Of a DNA stretch of 64,000 nt, positions 14,231-29,300 are shown piece by piece. Below the pieces are notes generated by a model. It was not told the origin of the DNA. It saw only the letters and a program-made list of their open reading frames with translations, and made no database searches. A program made the translations under genes and the position numbers. Where the stretch lies: positions 113,855,700-113,919,699 of the forward strand of contig OV050033.1 in NCBI GenBank assembly GCA_920105625.2, given 5' to 3'. This DNA is from Clusia tigrina (lineage: Eukaryota > Arthropoda > Insecta > Diptera > Clusiidae). Numbering within the stretch: the first letter of the stretch is position 1; each line of letters begins with the position of its first letter.

Positions 14231-16100
14231 TTTTATGACGCTCCAGTAAAAAGTTACAAGCATTTGTATGTTATAAACTTTGATAGGTGTAGGACATACC
14301 ATATAGAAGTTAGGGCCATTTGAAGTTTTATCAGTGTTTGATTTGGGACTCAAGGGTAGCATAGTTTTGAGTGATAGTTTAAATTGACAAGAGGCTCGAG
14401 TACTTTATTGTTACAAAATTTCAAGGTTTTATGACGCTCCAGTAAAAAGTTACAAGCATTTGTATGTTGCAAACTTTGATAGGTGTAAGAGGTACCGTAT
14501 AGAAGTTAGGGCCATTTGAAGTTATATCAGTGTTTGATTTGGGACTCAAGGGTAGCATAGCTTTGAGCGATAACTTAAATTGACAAGAGGCTCGAGTACT
14601 TTTTTGTTGCAAAATTTCAAGGTTTTATGACGCTCCAGTAAAAAGTCACAAGCATTTGTATGTTGCAAACTTTGATAGGTATTGGATGCACCGTATAGAA
14701 GTTAGGGCCATTTGAAGTTTTATCACTGTTTGATTTGGGACTCAAGGGTAGCATAGCTTTGAGCGATAACTTAAATTGACAAAAGGCTCGAGTACTTTAT
14801 TGTTACAAAATTTCAAGGTTTTATGACGCTCCAGTAAAAAGTTACTAGCATTTGTATGTTGCAAACTTTGACAGGTGTAGGACGTACCGTATAGAAGTTA
14901 GGGCCATTTGAAGCTTTATCAATGTTTGATTTGGGACGCAAGGGTAGCACAGCTTTGAGCGATAGCTTAAATTGACAAGAGGCTCGAGTACTTTATTGTC
15001 ACAAAATTTCAAGGTTTTATGACGCTCCAGTAAAAAGTTACTAGCATTTGTATGTTGCAAACTTTGATAGGTGTAGGACGAACCGTATAAAAGTTAGGGC
15101 CATTTGAAGTTTTATCAGTGTTTGATTTCGGACTCAAGGGTAGCATAGCTTTGAGCAATAGCTTAAATTAACAAGAGGCTCGAGTACTTTATTGTTACAA
15201 AATTTCAAGATTTTATGACGCTCCAGTAAAAAGTTACAAGCATTTGTATGTTGCAAACTTTGATAGGTGTAGGACGTACCGTATAGAAGTTAGGGCCATT
15301 TGAAGTTTTATCAGTGTTTGATTTGGGACTCAAGGGTAGCATAGTTTTGAGTGATAGTTTAAATTGGCAAGAGGCTCGAGTACTTTATTGTTACAAAATT
15401 TCAAGGTTTTATGACGCTCCAGTAAAAAGTTACAAGCATTTGTATGTTGCAAACTTTGATAGGTGTAAGAGGTACCGTATAGAAGTTAGGGCCATTTGAA
15501 GTTATATCAGTGTTTGATTTGGGACTCAAGGGTAGCATAGCTTTGAGCGATAACTTAAATTGACAAGAGGCTCGAGTACTTTTTTGTTGCAAAATTTCAA
15601 GGTTTTATGACGCTCCAGTAAAAAGTCACAAGCATTTGTATGTTGCAAACTTTGATAGGTATTGGATGCACCGTATAGAAGTTAGGGCCATTTGAAGTTT
15701 TATCACTGTTTGATTTGGGACTCAAGGGTAGCATAGCTTTGAGCGATAACTTAAATTGACAAAAGGCTCGAGTACTTTATTGTTACAAAATTTCAAGGTT
15801 TTATGACGCTCCAGTAAACAGTTACTAGCATTTGTATGTTGCAAACTTTGACAGGTGTAGGACGTACCGTATAGAAGTTAGGGCCATTTGAAGCTTTATC
15901 AATGTTTGATTTGGGACGCAAGGGTAGCACAGCTTTGAGCGATAGCTTAAATTGACAAGAGGCTCGAGTACTTTATTGTCACAAAATTTCAAGGTTTTAT
16001 GACGCTCCAGTAAAAAGTTACTAGCATTTGTATGTTGCAAACTTTGATAGGTGTAGGACGAACCGTATAGAAGTTAGGGCCATTTGAAGTTTTATCAGTG
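13380..16100. repeat. Short nested duplications of 4 and 5 monomers
   Basis: The monomer with the marker GGTGTAAGAGGTACCG occurs near 13700, 14480 and 15465. The spacings are 784 bp (4 x 196) and 980 bp (5 x 196). The monomers between the markers repeat the same variant order, so two unequal exchanges of different register happened here. The 15.4-kb copy differs in that the monomer before it carries AAATTGGCAAGAGG. Confidence 0.65.
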
Positions 16101-17399
16101 TTTGATTTCGGACTCAAGGGTAGCATAGCTTTGAGCAATAGCTTAAATTAACAAGAGGCTCGAGTACTTTATTGTTACAAAATTTCAAGATTTTATGACG
16201 CTCCAGTAAAAAGTTACAAGCATTTGTATGTTGCAAACTTTGATAGGTGTAGGACGTACCGTATAGAAGTTAGGGCCATTTGAAGTTTTATCAGTGTTTG
16301 ATTTGGGACTCAAGGGTAGCATACTTTGAGCGATAGCTTAAATTGACAAGTGGCTCGAGTACTTTATTGTTAGAAAATTTCAAGGTTTTTTGACGCTCCA
16401 GTAAAAAGTTACAAGCATTTGTATGTTGCAAAATTTGAGAGGTGTAGGACGTACCGTATAGAAGTTAGGGCCATTTGAAGTTTTATCAGTGTTTGATTTG
16501 AGCCTCACGGGTAGCATAGCTTTGAGCGATAGCTTAAATTGACAAGAGGCCCAATACTTTATTGTTACAAAATTTCAAGGTTTTATGACGCTCCAGTAAA
16601 AAGTTACAAGCATTTGTATGTTGCAAACTTTGATAGGTGAGGGACGTACCTTATAGAAGTTAGTGTCATTTGAAGTTTTATCAGTGTTTGATTTGGGACT
16701 CAAGGGTAGCATAGTTTTGAGCGATAACTTAAATTGACAAGAGGCTCGAGTAGTTTATTGTTACAAAATTTCAAGGTTTTATGACGCTCCAGTAAAAAGT
16801 TACAAGCATTTGTATATTGCAAACTTTGATAGGTATAGGATGCACCGTATTGAAGTTAGGGCCATTTGAAGCTTTATCAATGTTTGATTTGGGACGCAAG
16901 GGTAGCACAGCCTTGAGCGATAGCTTAAATTAACAAGAGGCTCGAGTACTTTATTGTCACAAAATTTCAAGGTTTTATGACGCTCCAGTAAAAATTTTCT
17001 AGCATTTGTATGTTGCAAACTTTGATAGGTGTAGGACGAACCGTATAGAAGTTAGGGCCATTTGAAGTTTTATCAGTGTTTGATTTCGGACTCAAGGGTA
17101 GCATAGCTTAGAGCAATAGCTTAAATTAACAAGAGGCTCGAGTACTTTATTGTTACAAAATTTCAAGGTTTTATGACGCTCCAGTAAAAAGTTACAAGCA
17201 TTCGCATGTTGCAAACTTTGATAGGTGTAGGACGTACCGTATAGAAATTAGGACCATTTGAAGTTTTATCAGTGTTTGATTTGGGCCTCAAGGGTAGCAT
17301 AGCTTTGAGCGATAGCTTAAATTGACAAGAGGCCCGAATACATTATTGTTACAAAATTTGAAGGTTTTATGACGCTCCAGTAAAAAGTTACAAGCATTT

Positions 17400-20300
17400 G
17401 TATGTTGCAAACTTTGATAGGTGTAGCAGATACCATATAGAAGTTAGGGCCATTTGAAGTTTTATCAGTGTTTGATGTGGGACTCAAGGGTAGCATAGTT
17501 TTGAGTGATAGTTTAAATTGACAAGAGGCTCGAGTACTTTATTGTTACAAAATTTCAAGGTTTTATGACGCTCCAGTAAAAAGTTACAAGCATTTGTATG
17601 TTGCAAACTTTGATAGGTGTAGGAGGTACCGTATAGAAGTTAGGGCCATTTGAAGTTATATCAGTGTTTGATTTGGGACTCAAGGGTAGCAGAGCTTTGA
17701 GCGATAACTTAAATTGACAAGAGGCTCGAGTACTTTTTTGTTGCAAAATTTCAAGGTTTTATGACGCTCCAGTAAAAAGTCACAAGCATTTGTATGTTGC
17801 AAACTTTGATAGGTATTGGATGCACCGTATAGAAGTTAGGGCCATTTGAAGTTGTATCACTGTTTGATTTGGGACTGAAGGGTAGCATAGCTTTGAGCGA
17901 TAACTTAAATTGACAAAAGGCTCGAGTACTTTATTGTTACAAAATTTCAAGGTTTTATGACGCTCCAGTAAAAAGTTACTAGCATTTGTATGTTGCAAAC
18001 TTTGACAGGTGTAGGACGTACCGTATAGAAGTTAGGGCCATTTGAAGCTTTATCAATGTTTGATTTGGGACGCAAGGATAGCACACCTTTGAGCGATAGC
18101 TTAAATTGACAAGAGGCTCGAGTACTTTATTGTCACAAAATTTTAAGGTTTTATGACGCTCCAGTAAAAAGTTACTAGCATTTGTATGTTGCAAACTTTG
18201 ATAGGTGTAGGACGAACCGTATAGAAGTTAGGGCCATTTGAAGTTTTATCAGTGTTTGATTTCGGACTCAAGGGTAGCATAGCTTTGAGCAATAGCTTAA
18301 ATTAACAAGAGGCTCGAGTACTTTATTGTTGCAAAATTTCAAGGTTTTATGACGCTCCAGTAAAAAGTTACAAGCATTTGTATGTTGCAAACTTTGATAG
18401 GTGTAGGACGTACCGTATAGAAGTTAGGGCCATTTGAAGTTTTATCAGTGTTTGATTTGGGACTCAAGGGTAGCATACTTTGAGCGATAGCTTAAATTGA
18501 CAAGTGGCTCGAGTACTTTATTGTTAGAAAATTTCAAGGTTTTTTGACGCTCCAGTAAAAAGTTACAAGCATTTGTATGTTGCAACATTTGATAGGTGAG
18601 GGACGTACCTTATAGAAGTTAGTGTCATATGAAGTTTTATCAGTGTTTGATTTGGGACTCAAGGGTAGCATAGTTTTGAGCGATAACTTAAATTGACAAG
18701 AGGCTCGAGTAGTTTATTGTTACAAAATTTCAAGGTTTTATGACGCTCCAGTAAAAAGTTACAAGCATTTGTATATTGCAAACTTTGATAGGTATAGGAT
18801 GCACCGTATTGAAGTTAGGGCCATTTGAAGTTTTATCAGTGTTTGATTTGGGACTCGAGGGTAGCATAGCTTTGAGCGATAGCTTAAATTGACAAGAGGC
18901 TCGAGTACTTTATTGTCACAAAATTTCAAGGTTTTATGACGCTCCAGTAAAAAGTTACTAGCATTTGTATGGTGCAAACTTTGATAGGTGTAGGAGGTAC
19001 CGTATAGAAGTTAGGGCCATTTGAAGTTATGTCAGTGTTTGATTTGGGACTCAAGGGTAGCATAGCTTTGAGCGATAACTTAAATTGACAAGAGGCTCGA
19101 GTACTTTTTTGTTACAAAATTTCAAGGTTTTATGACGCTCCAGTAAAAAGTCACAAGCATTTGTATGTTGCAAACTTTGATAAGTATTGGATGCACCGTA
19201 TAGAAGTTAGGGCCATTTGAAGTTTTATCACTGTTTGATTTGGGACTCAAGGGTAGCATAGCTTTGAGCGATAACTTAAATTGACCAAATTCTCGAGTAC
19301 TTTATTGTTACAAAATTTCAAGATTTTATGACGCTCCAGTAAAAAGTTACTAGCATTTGTATGTTGCAAACTTTGATAGGTGTAGGACGTACCGTATAGA
19401 AGTTAGGGCCATTTGAAGCTTTATCAATGTTTGATTTGGGACGCAAGGGTAGCACAGCCTTGAGCGATAGCTTAAATTGACAAGAGGCTCGAGTACTTTA
19501 TTGTCACAAAATTTCAAGTTTTTATGACGCTCCAGTAAAAACTTTCTAGCATTTGTATGTTGCAAACTTTGATAGGTGTAGGACGTACCGTATAGAAGTT
19601 AGGGCCATTTGAAGTTTTATCAGTGTTTGATTTGGGACTCAAGGGTAGCATAGTTTTGAGTGATAGTTTAAATTGACAAGAGGCTCGAGTACTTTATTGT
19701 TACAAAATTTCAAGGTTTTATGACGCTCCAGTAAAAAGTTACAAGCATTTGTATGTTGCAAACTTTGATAGGTGTAGGAGGTACCGTATAGAAGTTAGGG
19801 CCATTTGAAGTTATATCAGTGTTTGATTTGGGACTCAAGGGTAGCAGAGCTTTGAGCGATAACTTAAATTGACAAGAGGCTCGAGTACTTTTTTGTTGCA
19901 AAATTTCAAGGTTTTATGACGCTCCAGTAAAAAGTCACAAGCATTTGTATGTTGCAAACTTTGATAGGTATTGGATGCACCGTATAGAAGTTAGGGCCAT
20001 TTGAAGTTGTATCACTGTTTGATTTGGGACTCAAGGGTAGCATAGCTTTGAGCGATAACTTAAATTGACAAAAGGCTCGAGTACTTTATTGTTACAAAAT
20101 TTCAAGGTTTTATGACGCTCCAGTAAAAAGTTACTAGCATTTGTATGTTGCAAACTTTGACAGGTGTAGGACGTACCGTATAGAAGTTAGGGCCATTTGA
20201 AGCTTTATCAATGTTTGATTTGGGACGCAAGGGTAGCACAGCTTTGAGCGATAGCTTAAATTGACAAGAGGCTCGAGTACTTTATTGTCACAAAATTTTA

Positions 20301-21700
20301 AGGTTTTATGACGCTCCAGTAAAAAGTTACTAGCATTTGTATGTTGCAAACTTTGATAGGTGTAGGACGAACCGTATAGAAGTTAGGGCCATTTGAAGTT
20401 TTATCAGTGTTTGATTTCGGACTCAAGGGTAGCATAGCTTTGAGCAATAGCTTAAATTAACAAGAGGCTCGAGTACTTTATTGTTACAAAATTTCAAGGT
20501 TTTATGACGCTCCAGTAAAAAGTTACAAGCATTTGTATGTTGCAAACTTTGATAGGTGTAGGACGTACCGTATAGAAGTTAGGGCCATTTGAAGTTTTAT
20601 CAGTGTTTGATTTGGGACTCAAGGGTAGCATACTTTGAGCGATAGCTTAAATTGACAAGTGGCTCGAGTACTTTATTGTTAGAAAATTTCAAGGTTTTTT
20701 GACGCTCCAGTAAAAAGTTACAAGCATTTGTATGTTGCAACATTTGATAGGTGAGGGACGTACCTTATAGAAGTTAGTGTCATATGAAGTTTTATCAGTG
20801 TTTGATTTGGGACTCAAGGGTAGCATAGTTTTGAGCGATAACTTAAATTGACAAGAGGCTCGAGTAGTTTATTGTTACAAAATTTCAAGGTTTTATGACG
20901 CTCCAGTAAAAAGTTACAAGCATTTGTATATTGCAAACTTTGATAGGTATAGGATGCACCGTATTGAAGTTAGGGCCATTTGAAGTTTTATCAGTGTTTG
21001 ATTTGGGACTCGAGGGTAGCATAGCTTTGAGCGATAGCTTAAATTGACAAGAGGCTCGAGTACTTTATTGTTACAAAATTTCAAGGTTTTATGACGCTCC
21101 AATAAAAAGTTACAAGCATTTGTATGTTGCAAACTTTGATAGGTGTAGGACGTACCGTATAGAAATTAGGGCCATTTGAAGTTTTATCAGTGTTTGATTT
21201 GGGACTCAAGGGTAGCATAGCTTTGAGCGATAGCTTAAATTGACAAGAGGCTCGAGTACTTTATTGTCACAAAATTTCAAGGTTTTATGACGCTCCAGTA
21301 AAAAGTTACTAGCATTTGTATGGTGCAAACTTTGATAGGTGTAGGAGGTACCGTATAGAAGTTAGGGCCATTTGAAGTTATGTCAGTGTTTGATTTGGGA
21401 CTCAAGGGTAGCATAGCTTTGAGCGATAACTTAAATTGACAAGAGGCTCGAGTACTTTTTTGTTACAAAATTTCAAGGTTTTATGACGCTCCAGTAAAAA
21501 GTCACAAGCATTTGTATGTTACAAACTTTGATAAGTATTGGATGCACCGTATAGAAGTTAGGGCCATTTGAAGTTTTATCACTGTTTGATTTGGGACTCA
21601 AGGGTAGCATAGCTTTGAGCGATAACTTAAATTGACAAAATTCTCGAGTACTTTATTGTTACAAAATTTCAAGATTTTATGACGCTCCAGTAAAAAGTTA
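17400..21700. repeat. Local higher-order repeat, 11-mer (2155 bp)
   Basis: Variants at 17555, 17979 and 18759 recur at 19710, 20134 and 20914 with a constant offset of 2155 bp (11 x 196 minus 1). Linked private markers include GGGTAGCAGAGC for GGGTAGCATAGC (near 17688 and 19843) and the one-base-shorter GCATACTTTG (near 18475 and 20630). Confidence 0.8.
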
Positions 21701-23300
21701 CTAGCATTTGTATGTTGCAAACTTTGATAGGTGTAGGACGTACCGTATAGAAGTTAGGGCCATTTGAAGCTTTATCAATGTTTGATTTGGGACGCAAGGG
21801 TAGCACAGCCTTGAGCGATAGCTTAAATTGACAAGAGGCTCGAGTACTTTATTGTCACAAAATTTCAAGTTTTTATGACGCTCCAGTAAAAACTTTCTAG
21901 CATTTGTATGTTGCAAACTTTGATAGGTGTAGGACGTACCGTATAGAAGTTAGGGCCATTTGAAGTTTTATCAGTGTTTGATTTGGGACTCAAGGGTAGC
22001 ATAACTTTGAGCGATAGCTTAAATTGACAAGTGGCTCGAGTACTTTATTGTTAGAAAATTTCAAGGTTTTTTGACGCTCCAGTAAAAAGTTACAAGCATT
22101 TGTATGTTGCACACTTTGATAGGTGTAGGACGTACCGTATAGAAGTTAGTGTCATTTGAAGTTTTATCAGTGTTTGATTTGGGACTCAAGGGTAGCATAG
22201 TTTTGAGCGATAACTTAAATTGACAAGAGGCTCGAGTAGTTTATTGTTACAAAATTTCAAGGTTTTATGACGCTCCAGTAAAAAGTTACAAGCATTTGTA
22301 TATTGCAAACTTTGATAGGTATAGGATGCACCGTATTGAAGTTAGGGCCATTTGAAGTTTTATCAGTGTTTGATTTGGGACTCGAGGGTAGCATAGCTTT
22401 GAGCGATAGCTTAAATTGACAAGAGGCTCGAGTACTTTATGGTTACAAAATTTCAAGGTTTTATGACGCTCCAGTAAAAAGTTACAAGCATTTGTATGTT
22501 GCAAACTTTGATAGGTGTAGGACGTACCGTATAGAAATTAGGGCCATTTGAAGTTTTATCAGTGTTTGATTTGGGACTCAAGGGTAGCATAGCTTTGAGC
22601 GATAGCTTAAATTGACAAGAGGCTCGAGTACTTTATTGTCACAAAATTTCAAGGTTTTATGACGCTCCAGTAAAAAGTTACTAGCATTTGTATGTTGCAA
22701 ACTTTGATAGGTGTAGGAGGTACCGTATAGAAGTTAGGGCCATTTGAAGTTATGTCAGTGTTTGATTTGGGACTCAAGGGTAGCATAGCTTTGAGCGATA
22801 ACTTAAATTGACAAAAGGCTCGAGTACTTTTTTGTTACAAAATTTCAAGGTTTTATGACGCTCCAGTAAAAAGTCACAAGCATTTGTATGTTGCAAACTT
22901 TGATAAGTATTGGATGCACCGTATAGAAGTTAGGGCCATTTGAAGTTTTATCACTGTTTGATTTGGGACTCAAGGGTAGCATAGCTTTGAGCGATAACTT
23001 AAATTGACAAAATTCTCGAGTACTTTATTGTTACAAAATTTCAAGATTTTATGACGCTCCAGTAAAAAGTTACTAGCATTTGTATGTTGCAAACTTTGAT
23101 AGGTGTAGGACGTACCGTATAGAAGTTAGGGCCATTTGAAGCTTTATCAATGTTTGATTTGGGACGCAAGGGTAGCACAGCCTTGAGCGATAGCTTAAAT
23201 TGACAAGAGGCTCGAGTACTTTATTGTCACAAAATTTCAAGGTTTTATGACGCTCCAGTAAAAAGTTTCTAGCATTTGTATGTTGCAAACTTTGATAGGT
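20910..23300. repeat. Local higher-order repeat, 7-mer (1372 bp)
   Basis: Variants at 20914 and 21701 recur at 22286 and 23073, both offset by 1372 bp (7 x 196). The marker GACAAAATTCTCGAG is present in both copies (near 21632 and 23004). The copies overlap the end of the preceding 11-mer block, so the register of exchange changed within a few monomers. Confidence 0.7.
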
Positions 23301-23329
23301 GTAGGACGAACCGTATAGAAGTTAGGGCC

Positions 23330-26300
23330 ATTTGAAGTTTTATAAGTGTTTGATTTGGGCCTCAAGGGTAGCATAGCTTTGAGCGATACCTTAAATTGAC
23401 AAGAGGCTCGAGTACTTTATTGTTACAAAATTTCAAGGTTTTATGACGCTCTAGTAAAAAGTTACAAGCATTTGTATGTTGCAAACTTTGATAGGTGTAG
23501 GACGTACCGTATAGAAGTTAGGCCCATTTGAAATTTTATCAGTGTTTGATTTGGGACTCAAGGGTAGCATAGCTTTGAGCGATAACTTAAATTGACAAGA
23601 GGCTCGAGTACTTTATTGTTACAAAATTTCAAAATTTTATGACGCTCCAGTAAAAAGTTAAAAGCATTTGTATGTTGCAAACTTTGATAGGTGTAGGAGG
23701 CCATTTGAAGTTTTATCAGTGTTTGATTTGGGACTCAAGGGTAGCATAGCTTTAAGCGATAACTTAAATTGACAAGAGGCTCGAGTACTTTATTGTTATT
23801 AAATTTCAAGGTTTGATGACGCTCCAGTAAAAAGTTACAAGCATTTGTATGTTGCAAACTTTGATATGAGTAGGACGTATCTTATAGAAGTTAGGGCCAT
23901 TTGAAGTTTTATCAGTGTTTGATTTGGGACTCAAGGGTAGCATAGCTTTGAGCGATAACTTAAATTGACAAGAGGCTGGAGTACTTTATTGTTACAAAAT
24001 TCCAAGGTTTTATGACACTCCAGTAAAAAGTTACAAGCATTTGTATGTTGCAAACTTTGATAGGTGTAGGACGTACCGTATAGAAGTTAGGACCATTTGA
24101 AGATTTATCAGTGTTTGATTTGGGACTCAAGGGTAGCATAGCTTTGAGCGATAGCTTAAATTAACAAGAGGCTCGAGTACTTTATTGTTACAAAATTTCA
24201 AGGTTTTATGACGTTCCAGTAAAAAGTTACAAGCATTTGTATTTTGCAAACTTTGATAGGTGTAGGACATACCATATAGAAGTTTGGGCCATTTGAAGTT
24301 TTATCAGTGTTTGATTTGGGACTGAAGGGTAGCATAGTTTTGAGTGATAGCTTAAATTGACAAGAGGCTCGAGTACTTTATTGTTACAAAATTTCAAGGT
24401 TTTATGACGCTCCAGTAAAAAGTTACAAGCATTTGTATGTTGCAAACTTTGATAGGTGTAGGAGGTACCGTATAGAAGTTAGGGCCATTTGAAGTTATGT
24501 CAGTGTTTGATTTGGGACTCAAGGGTAGCATAGCTTTGAGTGATAACTTAAATTGACAAGAGGCTCGAGTACTTTTTTGTTACAAAATTTCAAGGTTTTA
24601 TGACGCTCCAGTAAAAAGACACAAGCATTGGTATGTTGCAAACTTTGATAGGTATTGGATGCACCGTATAGAAGTTAGGGCCATTTGAAGTTTTATCACT
24701 GTTTGATTTGGGACTCAAGGGTAGCATAGCTTTGAGCGATAACTTAAATTGACAAAAGGCTCGAGAACTTTATTGCTACAAAATTTCAAGATTTTATGAC
24801 GCTCCAGTAAAAAGTTACTAGCATTTGTATGCTGCAAACTTTGATAGGTGTAGGACGTACCGTATAGAAGTTAGGGCCATTTGAAGCTTTATAAATGTTT
24901 GATTTGGGACGCAAGGGTAGCACAGCTTTGAGCGATAGCTTAAATTGACAAGAGGCTCGAGTACTTTATTGTCACAAAATTTCAATGTTTTATGACGCTC
25001 CAGTAAAAAGTTACTAGCATTTGAATGTTGCAAACTTTGATAGGTGTAGGACGTACCGTATAGAAGCTAGGACCATTTGAAGATTTATCAGTGTTTGATT
25101 TGGGACTCAAGGGTAGCATAGCTTTAAGCGATAGCTTAAATTAACAAGAGGCTCGAGTACTTTATTGTTACAAAATTTCAAGGTTTTATGACGCTCCAGT
25201 AAAAAGTTACAAGCATTTGTATGTTGCAAACTTTGATAGGTGTAGGAGGTACCGTATAGAAGTTAGGGCCATTTGAAGTTATGTCAGTGTTTGATTTGGG
25301 ACTCAAGGGTAGCATAGCTTTGAGCGATAACTTAAATTGACAAACGGCTCGAGTACTTTATTGTTACAAAATTTCCAGATTTTATGACGCTCCAGTAAAA
25401 AGTTACTAGCATTTGTATGTTGCAAACTTTGATAGGTGTAGGAGGTACCGTATAGAAGTTAGGGCCATTTGAAGTTATGTCAGTGTTTGATTTGGGACTC
25501 AAGGGTAGCATAGCTTTGAGCGATAACTTAAATTGACAAGAGGCTCGAGTACTTTTTTGTTACAAAATTTCAAGGTTTTATGACGCTCCAGTAAAAAGTC
25601 ACAAGCATTTGTATGTTGCAAACTTTGATAAGTATTGGATGCACCGTATAGAAGTTAGAGCCATTTGAAGTTTTATCACTGTTTGATTTGGGACTCAAGG
25701 GTAGCATAGCTTTGAGCGATAACTTAAATTGATAAAATTCTCGAGTACTTTATTGTTACAAAATTTCAAGATTTTATGACGCTCCAGTAAAAAGTTACTA
25801 GCATTTGTATGTTGCAAACTTTGATAGGTGTAGGACGTACCGTATAGAAGTTAGGGCCATTTGAAGCTTTATCAATGTTTGATTTGGGACGCAAGGGTAG
25901 CACAGCCTTGAGCGATAGCTTAAATTGACAAGAGGCTCGAGTACTTTATTGTCACAAAATTTCAAGGTTTTATGACGCTCCAGTAAAAAGTTTCTAGCAT
26001 TTGTATGTTGCAAACTTTGATAGGTGTAGGACGAACCGTATAGAAGTTAGGGCCATTTGAAGTTTTATCAGTGTTTGATTTCGGACTCAAGGGTAGCATA
26101 GATTTGAGCAATAGCTTAAATTAACAAGAGGCTCGAGTACTTTAATGTTACAAAATTTCAAGGTTTTATGACGCTCCAGTAAAGATTTACAAGCATTTGT
26201 ATGTTGCAAACTTTGATAGGTGTAGGACGTACCGTATAGAAGTTAGGGCCATTTGAAGTTTTATCAGTGTTTGATTTGGGCCTCAAGGGTAGCATAGCTT

Positions 26301-29300
26301 TGAGCGATACCTTAAATTGACAAGAGGCTCGAGTACTTTATTGTTACAAAATTTCAAGGTTTTATGACGCTCTAGTAAAAAGTTACAAGCATTTGTATGT
26401 TGCAAACTTTGATAGGTGTAGGACGTACCGTATAGAAGTTAGGCCCATTTGAAATTTTATCAGAGTTTGATTTGGGACTCAAGGGTAGCATAGCTTTGAG
26501 CGGTAGCTTAAATTGACAAGAGGCTCGAGTAATTTATTGTTACAAAATTTCAAGCTTTTATGACGCTCCAGTAAAAAGTAACAAGCATTTGTATGTTGCA
26601 AACTTTGATAGGTGTAGGAGGAACCGTATAGAAGTTAGGGCCATTTGAAGTTTTATCAGAGTTTGATTTGGGACTCAAGGGTACCATAGCTTTGAGCGAT
26701 AACTTAAATTGACAAGAGGCTCGAGTACTTTATTGTTACAAAATTTCAAAGTTTTATGACGCTCCAGTAAAAAGTTAAAAGCATTTGTATGTTGCAAACT
26801 TTGATAGGTGTAGGAGGCCATTTGAAGTTTTATCAGTGTTTGATTTGGGACTCAAGGTTAGCATAGCTTTAAGCGATAACTTAAATTGACAAGAGGCTCG
26901 AGTACTTTATTGTTATAAAATTTCAAGGTTTGATGACACTCCAGTAAAAAGTTACAAGCATTTGTATGTTGCAAACTTTGATATGAGTAGGACGTATCTT
27001 ATAGAAGTTAGGGCCATTTGAAGTTTTATCAGTGTTTGATTTGGGACTCAAGGGTAGCATAGCTTTGAGCGATAACTTAAATTGACAAGAGGCTGGAGTA
27101 CTTTATTGTTACAAAATTCCAAGGTTTTATGACACTCCAGTAAAAAGTTACAAGCATTTGTATGTTGCAAACTTTGATAGGTGTAGGACGTACCGTATAG
27201 AAGTTAGGACCATTTGAAGATTTATCAGTGTTTGATTTGGGACTCAAGGGTAGCATAGCTTTGAGCGATAGCTTAAATTAACAAGAGGCTCGAGTTCTTT
27301 ATTGTTACAAAATTTCAAGGTTTTATGACGTTCCAGTAAAAAGTTACAAGCATTTGTATGTTGCAAACTTTGATAGGTGTAGGACATACCATATAGAAGT
27401 TAGGGCCATTTGAAGTTTTATCAGTGTTTGATTTGGGACTGAAGGGTAGCATAGTTTTGAGTGATAGCTTAAATTGACAAGAAGCTCGAGTACTTTATTG
27501 TTACAAAATTTCAAGGTTTTATGACGCTCCAGTAAAAAGTTACAAGCATTTGTATGTTGCAAACTTTGATAGGTGTAGGAGGTACCGTATAGAAGTTAGG
27601 GCCATTTGAAGTTATGTCAGTGTTTGATTTGGGACTCAAGGGTAGCATAGCTTTGAGCGATAACTTAAATTGACAAGAGGCTCGAGTACTTTTTTGTTAC
27701 AAAATTTCAAGGTTTTATGACGCTCCAGTAAAAAGTCACAAGCATTTGTATGTTGCAAACTTTGATAGGTATTGGATGCACCGTATAGAAGTTAGGGCCA
27801 TTTGAAGTTTTATCACTGTTTGATTTGGGACTCAAGGGTAGCATAGCTTTGAGCGATAACTTAAATTGACAAAAGGTTCGAGAACTTTATTGTTACAAAA
27901 TTTCAAGATTTTATGACGCTCCAGTAAAAAGTTACTAGCATTTGTATGTTGCAAACTTTGATAGGTGGTGGACGTACCGTATAGAAGTTAGGGCCATTTG
28001 AAGCTTTATCAATGTTTGATTTGGGACGCAAGGGTAGCACAGCTTTGAGCGATAGCTTAAATTGACAAGAGGCTCGAGTACTTTATTGTCACAAAATTTC
28101 AAGGTTTTATGATGCTCCAGTAAAAAGTTACTAGCATTTGAATGTTGCAAACTTTGATAGGTGTAGGACGTACCGTATAGAAGTTAGGACCATTTGAAGA
28201 TTTATCAGTGTTTGATTTGGGACTCAAGGGTAGCATAGCTTTAAGCGATAGCTTAAATTAACAAGAGGCTCGAGTACTTTATTGTTACAAAATTTCAAGG
28301 TTTTATGACGCTCCAGTAAAAAGTTACAAGCATTTGTATGTTGCAAACTTTGATAGGTGTTGGAGGTACCGTATAGAAGTTAGGGCCATTTGAAGTTATG
28401 TCAGTGTTTGATTTGGGACTCAAGGGTAGCATAGCTTTGAGCGATAACTTAAATTGACAAACGGCTCGAGTACTTTATTGTTACAAAATTTCAAGATTTT
28501 ATGACGCTCCAGTAAAAAGTTACTAGCATTTGTATGTTGCAAACCGTATAGAAGTTAGGACCATTTGAAGATCTATCAGTGTTTGATTTGTGACTCAAGG
28601 GTAGCATAGCTTTGAGCGATAGCTTAAATTAACAAGAGGCTCGAGTACTTTATTGTTACAAAATTTCAAGGTTTTATGACGCTCCAGTAAAAAGTTACAA
28701 GCATTTGTATGTTGCAAACTTTGATAGGTGTAGGACATACCATATAGAAGTTAGGGCTATTTGAAGTTTTATCAGTGTTTGATTTGGGACTCAAGGGTAG
28801 CATAGTTTTGAGTGATAGCTTAAATTGACAAAAGGCTCGAGTACTTTATTGTTACAAAATTTCAAGGTTTTATGACGCTCCAGTAAAAAGTTACAAACAT
28901 TTGTATGTTGCAAACTTTGATAGGTGTAGGAGGTACCGTATAGAAGTTAGGGCCATTTGAAGTTATGTCAGTGTTTGATTTGGGACTCAAGGGTAGCATA
29001 GCTTTGAGCGATAACTTAAATTGACAAGAGGCTCGAGTACTTTTTTGTTACAAAATTTCAAGGTTTTATGACGCTCCAGTAAAAAGTCACAAGCATTAAT
29101 ATGTTGCAAACTTTGATAGGTATTGGATGCACCGTATAGAAGTTAGGGCCATTTGAAGTTTTATCACTGTTTGATTTGGGACTCAAGGGTAGCATAGCTT
29201 TGAGTTATAGCATAAATTGACAAGAAGCTCGAGTATTTTATTGTTACAAAATTTCAAAGTTTTATGACGCTCCAGTAAAAAGTTACAAGCATTTGTATGT

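Noticed and set aside
937..28150. Many minus-strand open frames of 63-72 codons with near-identical proteins (MQQKSTRASC..., MQHTNASNFL...)
   Set aside because: They repeat because the satellite repeats. The monomer length (196) is not a multiple of three, so each frame simply runs through one monomer into the next until a stop. The proteins have no domain, the frames shift from copy to copy and substitutions fall equally at all codon positions.
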